A stretch of DNA of 64,000 nucleotides from CBDFKB01 sp965248715 (GCA_965248715.1 CBDFKB010000008.1:558001-622000), one strand, 5' to 3'. Counted from the first letter of the stretch, positions 53,508 to 62,695 are shown. A program made the numbers and translations. Notes: generated from the letters alone by a model not told the origin.

Positions 53508-54965
53508 TTAGCCGTCGTCTACAAATCGGAAGCGCACTTCACCCAGTTCAATCATGTCGCCAGATTTCAGTTCTATCTTGCCAACACGTTTCCCATTGAC
53601 CACAACGCCATTAACCGTATCCAGATCCGCGATTGTCGGCTTCATGTCCGGTGAAAAATGAAAATGTGCATGATGACGGTGAACAGAATCGTTGTTCAAT
53701 CTGAAATCATTATCGGAATGCCGCCCAATATTGATAGTTGATTGCCTGATCTCAAATCGATTGCTCTGGTCATCCAGCATTTCAAACCAGGCCAGGACTG
53801 GTCCATCTCCACCAGCAGAAACCGACGAAATAGCGCGCGTACCCGCTTCTTCTTCCTCGACAGATTCCGTTACAGGTTCATCTTCCTCACCAGTGGCCCT
53901 ACGGCGCAATCCCAAAACAATAGCAACTAAGGCTATCAAACCGAACAACAGCAAAAGCAGCATTGCCGGCACAGGATTTGAATTTGCCCATGCAGATGCG
54001 TTTGGACTCATAAACTCAAAAGTCTTGTAAATTTTGGCAATTGCAGAAAGCGGCGGCGGCGGCTCTTCTTCTTCCTGCAGCCCGGCAAACACCAGGGATT
54101 GGGTGTGCTCGAAGGAGGCACCATTCTTCAAATCTATCTTCAGCTTGACATTGTTTTGGCCATCTATGCTCGAAACATCTGCGGTAACGGATCCGCCGTT
54201 CTGGAGATAATCCTTAAAGTCTTCAATAAACTCAATGGGAATATCTTCATCACCGGCAACGCGCATCATTGGCCCGCCGGTGTCCTCCGCAAGGCGCTGC
54301 AAAACCTGCAAGTCAGGCGTTTCGCTGGCGCGTTCGGCAAATCCCATCCCATATATTACCACTCCAGCTTGGCGGGCGGCATTGACAACATCTTCGTGCT
54401 TGTAGGCTTTGTCCTCGGCCTTTCCGTCAGACATTATTACAAGTGCACGGCGGTCCGCATCAAACTGTTCAAGCAGTTTGATGCCTTGAATTGCAGTAGC
54501 GAAGAATTCAGTTGCTGCTCCGTCTGCCTTGACGTCGGAAAGCCGACGATCAAGGTCAGCATTTTCATCGCCCAGAGAAACAATAACCCGCAAGTCATTT
54601 GCGAATGTCGCTATGCCGAAATGCTGGTTGTCGCGCGACTTTTCGACGATCGATTTAACCAGAGCAATTTTACGTGCAACCGTTCGTGCGCGTTTTGGAT
54701 TACTACGGTCAATCAAGAACAGCCATGCCGCAGATTTACCCAAGTCTTTGAACGAAGTGTACTGAGGTTCACTCAATACTTGATCGCCAACAGATAAACT
54801 TACATCCTTTACCTTTCCCGGTTTTAGAAGGCGTACATCGCAGTTGAGAAGTTCGGAAGATTCTTGACTGTCAACCGTGCAATTCGTGATTAGCGAATTC
54901 TGCTGGGCCTGCGCTGTACTTGATAGGCCAACCAAAAACACCAAGCCCCAAAGCCAATTACTCAT
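53508..54965 (-). CDS. Secreted vWA domain, membrane segment and cytoplasmic FHA domain
   Basis: About 485 residues from ATG 54965 (signal peptide LWGLVFLVGLSSTAQAQ). Residues ~75-265 form a von Willebrand A-like domain (WLFLIDRSNPKR, ALVIMSDGKAEDKAY, GVVIYGMGFAERA); the metal site reads DRSN rather than DxSxS, so metal binding may be altered. A membrane helix (PVPAMLLLLLFGLIALVAIV, about 335) separates it from a C-terminal FHA domain: INIGRHSDNDFRLNNDSVHR and HHAHFHF. Just before the FHA is AGTRAISS (Thr ~376). It joins an external sensing or adhesion part to an internal phospho-Thr reader. Confidence 0.9.
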   Translation of the reverse strand: MSNWLWGLVFLVGLSSTAQAQQNSLITNCTVDSQESSELLNCDVRLLKPGKVKDVSLSVGDQVLSEPQYTSFKDLGKSAAWLFLIDRSNPKRARTVARKIALVKSIVEKSRDNQHFGIATFANDLRVIVSLGDENADLDRRLSDVKADGAATEFFATAIQGIKLLEQFDADRRALVIMSDGKAEDKAYKHEDVVNAARQAGVVIYGMGFAERASETPDLQVLQRLAEDTGGPMMRVAGDEDIPIEFIEDFKDYLQNGGSVTADVSSIDGQNNVKLKIDLKNGASFEHTQSLVFAGLQEEEEPPPPLSAIAKIYKTFEFMSPNASAWANSNPVPAMLLLLLFGLIALVAIVLGLRRRATGEEDEPVTESVEEEEAGTRAISSVSAGGDGPVLAWFEMLDDQSNRFEIRQSTINIGRHSDNDFRLNNDSVHRHHAHFHFSPDMKPTIADLDTVNGVVVNGKRVGKIELKSGDMIELGEVRFRFVDDG

Positions 54966-55087
54966 TTTCTTATTTCCCCTAGCGACACGAAAGGAAGTGC
55001 AATTTTTATGATTTTTCACCACAATTTTGTAGTCATAAGATTGGAATATGTAAAGTAATCCCGGAAGCAGATTGCATCAGCAATATT

Positions 55088-57424
55088 TCAATTGTCAGTG
55101 ACAGATCCGTTCTTGGAAAGTTTTACAACCCACATATCGCTTTCGCCTGCACCGCTTGATGATGTTGAGCCGACAACAACCACTCCTCCCTCAGGTAAAT
55201 TTACTAGAGCGTTTGCTTCATCCCATTCGGCCCCACCCAAAACACGTTCCCAATATTTTCTTTGCCGATCTGGGCTAAGCTTGAAAATCCATGCGTCTGC
55301 CGATCCCTGGCCTTTCGACAATGTGTGTCCAGCTACTACCAAGCTACCATCGGAAAATACGCCGATCGCAGACAGATGGTCATCTTTCTTTTCGGGAAAC
55401 ACCTTGGGAGGAAATTTGTTGTCAGTGGTCAGTAACGTAATGATGCCGTCGCTAGATTTGGTTCCGAGGTTGCGGGTATTTCCGCTTAAAATGACACTAC
55501 CGTCCTGTATCGGAACGAGATTTGTAAACTCATCAGCCAACTGACCACCAGGTTTACGTTCGAATATCTTTGCGCCCTTCGAATCGAGTTTCAACAACCA
55601 AAAATTCGAAGGGCGCCCTTTGCTTGTTTCGGAGCGGCCGGCAGCAACAATTTGACTGTCGTTTTGGGTATCCAAGGCTGCAATTTCATCGTTCCACAGA
55701 CCGCCGTAGGTCTCTTCCCACATTACATCCCCATGTTCATTTACTTGAAAAATCCATCCGTCTTTCTGACCGTGCTGACCAGTTTCGGTATATCCGCCAA
55801 CCAAAATGCGGTTTCCGGACACTACGGACAAATCGTTGATGCGGTCATTCTTGGTTTGACCATAGCGCCGTTCCCAAATTGTTTCCCCATCGGCGGTGGT
55901 ACGCAACATGTATCCGTCATTGCCTCCCGCGCCCTTGCTGTTAGAAAATCCGGCCGCCACCAAGCTGCCATCGGGAAGCACAACAACAGAGTTGAGTACT
56001 TCATCACCATTGCCTCCGAATTTTTTTCCCCAATTTTGCTTGCCGTTCTCCGATAACTTCATCAGCCAGGCTTGGGATTTCTTGGTATGATCTCCGTAGA
56101 TGCCCGCGACTATTAATCCACCGTCTGCCAGAGTCTGTATTGAGCGACCACTATCACGACCACTGCCACCAAACGTCTTGCTCCAGGGTTTTGCCAAATC
56201 TGCAATGGCATTGAGCCCTTGGGCCACATGTTTACCGTCATGGTAAGTATCCAAATAGGATTTATAGGCGTCGCGGGTATCAAGGTTTCTTGCTGTTTCC
56301 CATGTTTTCTGTTCAAGGCTGCCTTCCAGTTTTTGTACATAGTGGTATCCACCGAAAGCAGCCAAGATTACGATCACCGCCGTGATCAATGCAGCAGCGG
56401 GAACTTTTATCGAAACAGATTTCCGTGGCACGCGAAGTGAAGAAGATGTTTTCAGGCTATCAGCCAATTCCGAAGGTAATTCACCTTTTGAGTTTACTTC
56501 TGTGACCGTTTCCTTTGTGTCTAGGGCATGGGTTTTTTCGTCTCCCAGAAGCATTCCCTTCCAGGTTTCGATATCCTGGGGTCGACTTTTAATTTGCGGC
56601 GCCAGTCCCGCATCCATTGCTGCAAGAAATCCAGTTGAATATCCTTTTGGTTTCAGGCTGGACACAGGCCGCATCGGGTCATCATCGCCATTGTTGATGG
56701 CATCCAGTCGCGCCATTGCTTCAACTGGCTTTTTTCCCGTCACTGCCCGATAAAGCGTGGCAGCAAACGCATAAACATCAGTCCAAGGACCGCGACGCCC
56801 TTCCGCGTAATACTGCTCGGGAGCTGAATACCCATCTTTGACGATCAGATTCAACGATTTGCTGTGTCCCCCAAGATCCAACTTTGCCGCACCAAAGTCG
56901 AGCAAAACCGATTTTCCATTTTTTCTGATGAAGATGTTATCTGGGGCGATATCGCGATGGGTAATATTGTTGCGATGAACAACATCAAGGGCTTCCAGAA
57001 GCGGCTTCGCGATCGCCGATAGCTGCTTTTCGCTTGGCGGTCCTCTAAGTTTTTTTAGCCAAGCGGTAAGCGACTGCCCTTCAATAAACTCAAGAACCAT
57101 ATAAGCAGTGTTGTTTTCGTCTTTGATTACCTGAAGCACCTGCACAATGCCGGGGTGCTTGAATTTGGCAAGCGTCATGGCTTCTTCAATAAATTTGGAG
57201 AGTGCCCAATCGTATTCCTTGCTGTGCTTTGCTGCCGTTGGAACGACTGATGTGCCATCGCGGGAGACAAATCCGCCTGGGAAGCATTCTTTGATAGCAA
57301 CTTTACGTTGAAGGTCTTCATCAAGCGCGAGATAGGTAATGCCGAAACCACCCTGCCCAATGACCTTTTCTATCGTGTATTGACGCAATTTAGATCCGGG
57401 CACGAGTGAGTTTCTGTTTTCCAT
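55088..57424 (-). CDS. Membrane Ser/Thr protein kinase with external seven-repeat beta-propeller
   Basis: About 778 residues from ATG 57424 (GTG 57469 is also possible). Kinase domain: GQGGFGITYLALDEDLQRKV, AIKECFPGGF, THRDIAPDNIFIRKNGKSVL, LDFGAAKLD, YSAPEQYYAEGRRGPWTDVY. The catalytic loop has HRDIAPDN, with Ala where many kinases have Lys. A single membrane helix (AAALITAVIVILAAFGGYHY, about 345-365) is followed by seven repeats built on W/F..FGGxxxDx...LxDGxLVVAGxTxSxGxGxxDxW..KL, a seven-bladed propeller predicted to lie in the periplasm. It should sense something outside and phosphorylate FHA partners inside. First gene of the operon 57424 to 52059. Confidence 0.92.
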   Translation of the reverse strand: MENRNSLVPGSKLRQYTIEKVIGQGGFGITYLALDEDLQRKVAIKECFPGGFVSRDGTSVVPTAAKHSKEYDWALSKFIEEAMTLAKFKHPGIVQVLQVIKDENNTAYMVLEFIEGQSLTAWLKKLRGPPSEKQLSAIAKPLLEALDVVHRNNITHRDIAPDNIFIRKNGKSVLLDFGAAKLDLGGHSKSLNLIVKDGYSAPEQYYAEGRRGPWTDVYAFAATLYRAVTGKKPVEAMARLDAINNGDDDPMRPVSSLKPKGYSTGFLAAMDAGLAPQIKSRPQDIETWKGMLLGDEKTHALDTKETVTEVNSKGELPSELADSLKTSSSLRVPRKSVSIKVPAAALITAVIVILAAFGGYHYVQKLEGSLEQKTWETARNLDTRDAYKSYLDTYHDGKHVAQGLNAIADLAKPWSKTFGGSGRDSGRSIQTLADGGLIVAGIYGDHTKKSQAWLMKLSENGKQNWGKKFGGNGDEVLNSVVVLPDGSLVAAGFSNSKGAGGNDGYMLRTTADGETIWERRYGQTKNDRINDLSVVSGNRILVGGYTETGQHGQKDGWIFQVNEHGDVMWEETYGGLWNDEIAALDTQNDSQIVAAGRSETSKGRPSNFWLLKLDSKGAKIFERKPGGQLADEFTNLVPIQDGSVILSGNTRNLGTKSSDGIITLLTTDNKFPPKVFPEKKDDHLSAIGVFSDGSLVVAGHTLSKGQGSADAWIFKLSPDRQRKYWERVLGGAEWDEANALVNLPEGGVVVVGSTSSSGAGESDMWVVKLSKNGSVTDN

Positions 57425-57651
57425 TGCCCCGATTTCTCCCGATACAGATGCCAGACCTGCCTCACTCACGCTGTATTAAATGTCGGCATTCACAAACTAG
57501 GTCATGTTTCAATGATTGCCAATTGGAGATTGATTTGCCTTAGCATTATACTGAAATCGTTGCTGTCAATAGCTCATCCTTGAATTCTGTGTTCAAAAAT
57601 GGTGCGATACATTAATCGAAATTGAACACGGAACGACGGAGCAACAATTAG

Positions 57652-59364
57652 GTGCTGCAAACAGAACTAGATATTGGAAGACTTTTTCAAAGCCCGGGAT
57701 TCTGGATAATTACAGCCTTGGTACTGATAGTCTTGAATGTGCCCTTGTATCTGGCGCTTTCCAGATCCGGTAATTTTGAAGATAGCGTGTACCGCATTGA
57801 TGTAATTTCCCGCGTAAAAGGGCAAGCATTCGTTGGTCACGGAACGGGATTCTTGGTGAGCAAGGATCGGCGCTTTCTTGTTACTAATCATCATGTGATC
57901 GAGGGAGCGATAAAAATTGAAGTCAACTACCAGCGCGATAATGAAATCTTGTCACTTCCTGCCAAGATCATGTGGAGCAATCGCGTCCAAGATCTTGCCA
58001 TTCTTGAAACTCGCCAGCCTTTGCAGGGAACCCCGGTAACACTGGCCGATATTTCAGAAAATTTGTCCATCAAGAGACAAAGCGTAACTGCCGTTGGGTT
58101 TCCTGGAATTGTTTCGAAAATTGCAGAAGGCCTGACCGAAGATGATTTTAATCCTAAAAGAGACAAGCTTACAGCGCTGGACCCGACAATGTCTGTTGGT
58201 ACGGTTCAAAGAGTTATTCCTACTTTTAGTCGACTACTTATCCAGCATAGTGCAAACATACACGGAGGAAACAGCGGTGGCCCGCTCTATGATAGCTGCG
58301 GCAGGGTGATCGGAGTAAATACACTCAGTGCAGTTACAAAGGTCACACAAAAAGATCTGTACGACTTAATTGTGGAGAACAAAACCGCCGTGGGAATTAC
58401 CGCGCCCGGCTCACTTGAGTTTTCTGTCCACAGCAAAGATGTAATTGGTGCGCTGGATAAGGAACAGGTTTCTTACCTTTCTGCAGCGGGATATTGCCGG
58501 TTGGGTTTGGCTAGAGCAGGTCAGGTCACGATGGGTGTTTCAACGTTAATGTCCATTGCTGCTTTCTTGATTGCTGGAATTGGTATCTATCAGGGACCCA
58601 CCGGTTTTGCCGAGACCTACACGCAATTTGTGCGTCGATCCAAACCCGACACCGTTATGGCAATGGGTAGCGAAAAGAAACGTTGGAGCAATTTTGAGCT
58701 CAAGCCGATTGGTGGTGGGGCTTCGATTGATCCTTCCATAATCTCCGCCTTGTTGAGTGGCGAAGAGATAAATGTAGGACGTTCCACTGCTGACAACGAC
58801 GTTGCAATTGCTGATGATTCCATCTCGCGCCAACATGCGGTTCTCAAAATGGATGATGCAGATGTTACGCTTAGAGATCTAAATTCTACGAACGGAACGT
58901 TGTTAAATGGAAAGCGTGTCGGCTCGAGCCACTCTGAAATCTTGAGTAACGGCGACAAGATCCTATTTGGTCAGGTTGAATATCGAGTAAAATTGGGCAG
59001 CAGGAATGACGCGAGCAGCAGCGGGTCAAAATGGATGTTATCGGGATTTGATCGTGGTGGTCGCGTGGTGCAGTTTGATTTCAGTGCACCTTTGACACCA
59101 AAATCAACGGCGAAAGATTTTATAGAAATTTGCTCGGTAGGCCGAAGTTCTACTAACGATCTTTCCATTGATGACAGTTCCGTGTCTCGCACTCATGCTA
59201 TTATCGGCTGTATTCCTGGAAAGGGTGTTGCTATTAAGGATGCGAGGTCTTCAAATGGTACCTATGTTGATGGTAAGAAGGTGGGATCACACATAGCTAG
59301 TCTCACAAAGGCAAAGACCGTTAAATTTGGAGAAGTGACACTTTCCCTTTCGAAGGTGTATTGA
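57652..59364 (+). CDS. Membrane trypsin-like serine protease with two cytoplasmic FHA domains
   Basis: 570 residues from GTG 57652 (GGAG 10 bases upstream). First membrane helix (FWIITALVLIVLNVPLYLAL, residues 17-36), then a trypsin-like domain with the triad His (VTNHHVIEGA), Asp (RVQDLAILETRQ) and Ser (HGGNSGGPLYDS). A second helix (VSTLMSIAAFLIAGIGIY, ~300) leads to two FHA domains, INVGRSTADNDVAIADDSIS and CSVGRSSTNDLSIDDSSVSR, each with an SxxH/N-G-T anchor (RQHAV.. STNGT; RTHAI.. SSNGT). The protease faces the periplasm and the readers face the cytoplasm. Divergent from the kinase operon across an AT-rich 227-base gap. Confidence 0.93.
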   Translation: MLQTELDIGRLFQSPGFWIITALVLIVLNVPLYLALSRSGNFEDSVYRIDVISRVKGQAFVGHGTGFLVSKDRRFLVTNHHVIEGAIKIEVNYQRDNEILSLPAKIMWSNRVQDLAILETRQPLQGTPVTLADISENLSIKRQSVTAVGFPGIVSKIAEGLTEDDFNPKRDKLTALDPTMSVGTVQRVIPTFSRLLIQHSANIHGGNSGGPLYDSCGRVIGVNTLSAVTKVTQKDLYDLIVENKTAVGITAPGSLEFSVHSKDVIGALDKEQVSYLSAAGYCRLGLARAGQVTMGVSTLMSIAAFLIAGIGIYQGPTGFAETYTQFVRRSKPDTVMAMGSEKKRWSNFELKPIGGGASIDPSIISALLSGEEINVGRSTADNDVAIADDSISRQHAVLKMDDADVTLRDLNSTNGTLLNGKRVGSSHSEILSNGDKILFGQVEYRVKLGSRNDASSSGSKWMLSGFDRGGRVVQFDFSAPLTPKSTAKDFIEICSVGRSSTNDLSIDDSSVSRTHAIIGCIPGKGVAIKDARSSNGTYVDGKKVGSHIASLTKAKTVKFGEVTLSLSKVY

Positions 59365-59397
59365 CTTTGTCTATAAATTTACCCGGAGGAAAAATTT

Positions 59398-60990
59398 ATG
59401 CGCATCAATGGCAGGACGGGAATAATTGCAGCAATCTCTTTTGCTTTATTAGCAAGCAGCACACCAATAGATCATCATGCGCAAGCTGCGAGCTTCAAAT
59501 TCAAGAAAACAAAAATTGGAAAATTCTTTAAAAATTCGCCCAAAATAATCCGAAAAATTACCAAGGACCCGGTTTTTAGGAATGTCGTTGTTCCCTTGGC
59601 GCTGGGTGCCGTTCTTCAGCGAAATGGGGTACATGGCGCGTTTGCAGTTGGTGTTGCATTTGCAGTAGCTGGTGCTCCCAAGGCGTTTCAGCGAGATATG
59701 GCACATACCTATGGCGATGACTTGCGTTGGTCAGGTTGTGTCAAATGTAGAAAACGTAGGGTAGTTGTGGTGCCTGGGAGAACTGTATCCAGTGCAGAGG
59801 AACTAGCGCTTAAACAGCAGGTGGAAGATGACACCAAGGAGTTGCAAACTGCCCTGAAAGCGCTCAATTTTTACAAGAAGCGAATTGACGGAGATTATGG
59901 ACCAGGTACACGAAGAGCAGTATCTGCATTTCAAAATTCGATAGGTGCAGACAAGACCAGCACTTTGAGCGCTGAACAACGTGTGCTGCTTTTCGGACAC
60001 GCAGTAAACGCTGGGTTTGAACCAACACTGGATTTACAAACTATCGACAATACCGCTTTAGCGCAAAAGGATTTGGATATTGAACCCATCCCTGAGTACA
60101 AACTTGCAAAAAGTCAGTTTGACCGGTTTACACAGGACTATCTGATGGATGGTGATCTGGGGGCTGTTAAAAGCGCGGAAATGCGCCCGGATGGCGCCAT
60201 GAAAATTACGGTGGATACCGGCTCTTCTTCCAGCGGTAAGGAATCGGTGTTTATTGCTGACGCAGAGAACCTTTACGCAACCGCGCACGAAATTTCCGAT
60301 CAGTGGGCGCAGTTGATACTTCATGACCGTGATTCTGGGGCAACCGTTACATTGAATACTGTGGACCGCTTCGACAGTGCAGGTGAAGCGCAAGCTTGGA
60401 TTGAAAAAGCGCATAACAAAATTGCAATTTTAGCGAAGTTGACAGGCAGGACGGTTCGAAAGTCGGGCGATACCATCGTTGCAAATTCTCCCGAAGCAGC
60501 CCGCGGCTTTGAAGAAGCAAGTGCCCCCGAAGAAGTAGCAAGTGCCCCCGAAGCAGCTCGCGGCTTTGAAGAAGCAAGTGCCCCCGAAACTTCGAGTATC
60601 GAATTGTCATCCAATCCAACTGTAAACCCAGAAGAAGTGTTTATCGATGAACTTTCTACGGGTGCAACTGAAGACGGTGGAAACATCTGCAGAGAAAATG
60701 TGTATGTCTCGTTTAACTTTCCAGACGGTGAGGAGCCTATCAGCCATTATAACATAACGCCTCCGGAAAACATTCTTATGATGGATAATGGAGATTCAAC
60801 AGCCTATTTCACCGGTAGCTGCGTCAAAGGAAGCTACGACTACAAATACGTGTATGTAAAGCACGAGAAAGAAAAGAAGACTTGGGAACACATCGTAAGA
60901 GAGGGCACATTTGAACTGGCAAGCAACGCAAACCAATGTGAAATCAGCTTGCAGGGAACTGGGAGCAATGCGAGCGTCGCCTGTTTTTGA
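59398..60990 (+). CDS. Secreted protein with peptidoglycan-binding-like domain, linked to the FHA module
   Basis: 530 residues, start ATG 59398 after GGAGGAAAAATTT, with a signal peptide ending near HHAQAASF. Residues ~140-190 (ELQTALKALNFYKKRIDGDY, GPGTRRAVSAFQNSIGAD) form a peptidoglycan-binding domain 1-like fold. Near residue 365 is a repeated linker SPEAARGFEEASAP, twice. The N-terminal third is basic and hydrophobic (PLALGAVLQRNGVHGAFAVG); the rest is unknown. It is 33 bases after the trypsin gene, so probably its co-transcribed partner or substrate at the cell wall; this is inference. Confidence 0.8.
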   Translation: MRINGRTGIIAAISFALLASSTPIDHHAQAASFKFKKTKIGKFFKNSPKIIRKITKDPVFRNVVVPLALGAVLQRNGVHGAFAVGVAFAVAGAPKAFQRDMAHTYGDDLRWSGCVKCRKRRVVVVPGRTVSSAEELALKQQVEDDTKELQTALKALNFYKKRIDGDYGPGTRRAVSAFQNSIGADKTSTLSAEQRVLLFGHAVNAGFEPTLDLQTIDNTALAQKDLDIEPIPEYKLAKSQFDRFTQDYLMDGDLGAVKSAEMRPDGAMKITVDTGSSSSGKESVFIADAENLYATAHEISDQWAQLILHDRDSGATVTLNTVDRFDSAGEAQAWIEKAHNKIAILAKLTGRTVRKSGDTIVANSPEAARGFEEASAPEEVASAPEAARGFEEASAPETSSIELSSNPTVNPEEVFIDELSTGATEDGGNICRENVYVSFNFPDGEEPISHYNITPPENILMMDNGDSTAYFTGSCVKGSYDYKYVYVKHEKEKKTWEHIVREGTFELASNANQCEISLQGTGSNASVACF

Positions 60991-61049
60991 AACTTCTGTG
61001 AGCGAACGGCGGACTGATTTGGTACCATAATCATGATACTCAACAGACC

Positions 61050-61258
61050 CTAGCGCCTGTCACGAAACGTAGGATTCGCTTGGTCGCGCTATCTTTTTGT
61101 TTATGCGTGTCATTTTTCCCAAAACCGGTACCCACTTTTGGGTGACACGCTCTAGCGCTTGTCACGAAGCGTTGGATTCGCTTGGTCGTGCTATCTGTTT
61201 GTTTTGTCGCGTATTCTTATCCGAAAACCGCTACACACTTTTCGGGAATACGCGCTAG
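61050..61258. repeat. Two tandem RIME-like units bounded by CTAG
   Basis: Unit 1 (61050-61155) and unit 2 (61152-61258) share the CTAG at 61152-61155. Each is about 106 bases and has the GCGCTATCT.TTTGTTT core and the AAAACCG loop. Left of unit 1 stands CAACAGACCC, the right end of an IS427-group element, ending in the same CTAG. The last CTAG gives the TAG stop of the RDD/FHA gene. Confidence 0.85.
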
Positions 61259-62007
61259 CTGGATATCCGAATTTTTACGTTTGCCACGCCAAGCACATCC
61301 CGATTTCCCAGAGACTTCCAGGTTCCCCTGGGTATCATTGATCCATTAATGGTAGTTCCATTTTTTGAGCCTCTGCCGTCAGTTCCGACATCACTGACGA
61401 CAAGTCCAGAACCTCGTCTTTCTATTATACAATGTCGGCTGGAGACCAGTTGTTCCTTGTTCAGCACCAAATCCGCCCAAGCGGTCTCTCTGCCAATTTT
61501 CAAGACATTGGCAAGCTTCTCCGCGCTACCTTTGTGTTGCCCCGATATTACGGTTAACCGCCAGTGTTTTGTTGTGACGCCGGATTCAATGGGATCGCCT
61601 AAAAGACTGGCGCTAAGCAAAATGCTTTCTGAGCGATTATAAAAGGGAAGCTTGTTTGGATTGAAAGCTACTAATCCAAGAGAAAAAAACTTCAACCAGA
61701 AACGCTTTATCCGGGTAGAAAATTTTAACACGCTACCGTTGGTTTCGGTGATCGTGAGACCCGCACAAAACCGCCCGAAGGACTGACCTGCAAAAACAAG
61801 CTCACAGACAAAAAGATGTAAAACCACTGCTGGTACGAGCAGGATCAAATCCAATATTGCACCGTACTCAGAGACTAAATGCGCAGGCAGAATAATCGGA
61901 CTTAACATGCGGACAATGAAAATTGAAACCAGCAGGTCAATTGTAGTCGCAGTTACACTTAGCCGGGCAAGAGTTTTGCGGAATGTTGTTTCATTGGTGC
62001 TACTCAT
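61255..62007 (-). CDS. RDD-family membrane protein with C-terminal FHA domain
   Basis: 250 residues. The first half has three or four membrane segments of RDD type (RLSVTATTIDLLVSIFIVRM near the start, then the family-like GQSFGRFCAGLTITETNGS). The C-terminal third is an FHA domain: LKIGRETAWADLVLNKEQLV, SSRHCIIERR, SKNGTTING. Membrane plus FHA makes it another candidate docking site for phosphorylated partners. The TAG stop is in the CTAG at 61255-61258. It overlaps the next gene by ATGA and belongs to that two-gene operon. Confidence 0.88.
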   Translation of the reverse strand: MSSTNETTFRKTLARLSVTATTIDLLVSIFIVRMLSPIILPAHLVSEYGAILDLILLVPAVVLHLFVCELVFAGQSFGRFCAGLTITETNGSVLKFSTRIKRFWLKFFSLGLVAFNPNKLPFYNRSESILLSASLLGDPIESGVTTKHWRLTVISGQHKGSAEKLANVLKIGRETAWADLVLNKEQLVSSRHCIIERRGSGLVVSDVGTDGRGSKNGTTINGSMIPRGTWKSLGNRDVLGVANVKIRISS

Positions 62008-62576
62008 CGAACAAACATGGAAACTAGAGCTAAAAATAAAATGGAAAGCGCAAACGTCATCAAGAACCCGGATCTTGCATGGATCATTTCAAGTTCCGAA
62101 GTATGGACAAGTCGGTATTTTGTAATTGCCAGTTTGAAGGTGATGAATATCCCACATAACAACATCAAGCTTGAAAAAGGAATTGTCCCAACAGCTCCCC
62201 CGGCGAACATCCATTCGGCAAATCCTGCTAGCAATGCAGCCCAGCAGGCTGCGAGGACATGGCCAAACACAAGTTCCATTTCGCCACGCCTTTTGGTTAG
62301 CCAGATAGTAATCGCGCTCATGCTCCAACCGATGGCGGCCGCAATAATGATAAACAGCAGAATCTTGCCGGCAAGCGGGACCTCTTGAAGTTTGGACAAC
62401 AAGCTTTGGTGACCGCTAGCCGATCCGTCAGTTATGCCACGGATAAACGCTGCAAAGGTAGCGAACGTACCAATGATTGTAAGACCATCAGCAATAGATG
62501 ATATGGGATGTTCACCAAATTCCTCTTTCAACTTCGGTACAAATTTCTTTTGGTTCATAGCTATATCTTGATACAT
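62004..62576 (-). CDS. Unknown multi-pass membrane protein, first gene of the RDD/FHA operon
   Basis: 190 residues; ATG 62576 is possible, as is ATG 62558 (MNQKKFVPKLKEEFG). A hydrophilic start (EEFGEHPISSIADGLTIIGT) is followed by four to five membrane helices (LLFIIIAAAIGWSMSAITIW, VLAACWAALLAGFAEWMFAG, FSSLMLLCGIFITFKLAI, LMTFALSILFLALVSMFV). No family is recognised. It is translated with the RDD/FHA protein (ATGA at 62004) and is probably a partner of it. The kinase module may extend to here. Confidence 0.75.
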   Translation of the reverse strand: MYQDIAMNQKKFVPKLKEEFGEHPISSIADGLTIIGTFATFAAFIRGITDGSASGHQSLLSKLQEVPLAGKILLFIIIAAAIGWSMSAITIWLTKRRGEMELVFGHVLAACWAALLAGFAEWMFAGGAVGTIPFSSLMLLCGIFITFKLAITKYRLVHTSELEMIHARSGFLMTFALSILFLALVSMFVR

Positions 62577-62695
62577 TCCGTGAAATTATTTCACTACATA
62601 ATATTCAAATCAGAAAAACCTGACTCCTGGAAGCCCCCATTTACCTATCCTTCCCGGTTCATTTCTAATTCATTGTGATTGGAGGAGATTTTGGA

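Noticed and set aside
52059..57424. The kinase/PP2C/FHA set as a type VI secretion regulatory cassette
   Set aside because: No TssA-M, ClpV, Hcp or VgrG gene is seen in the window, and the protease/vWA partners are not usual T6SS parts. The window edge leaves some doubt.
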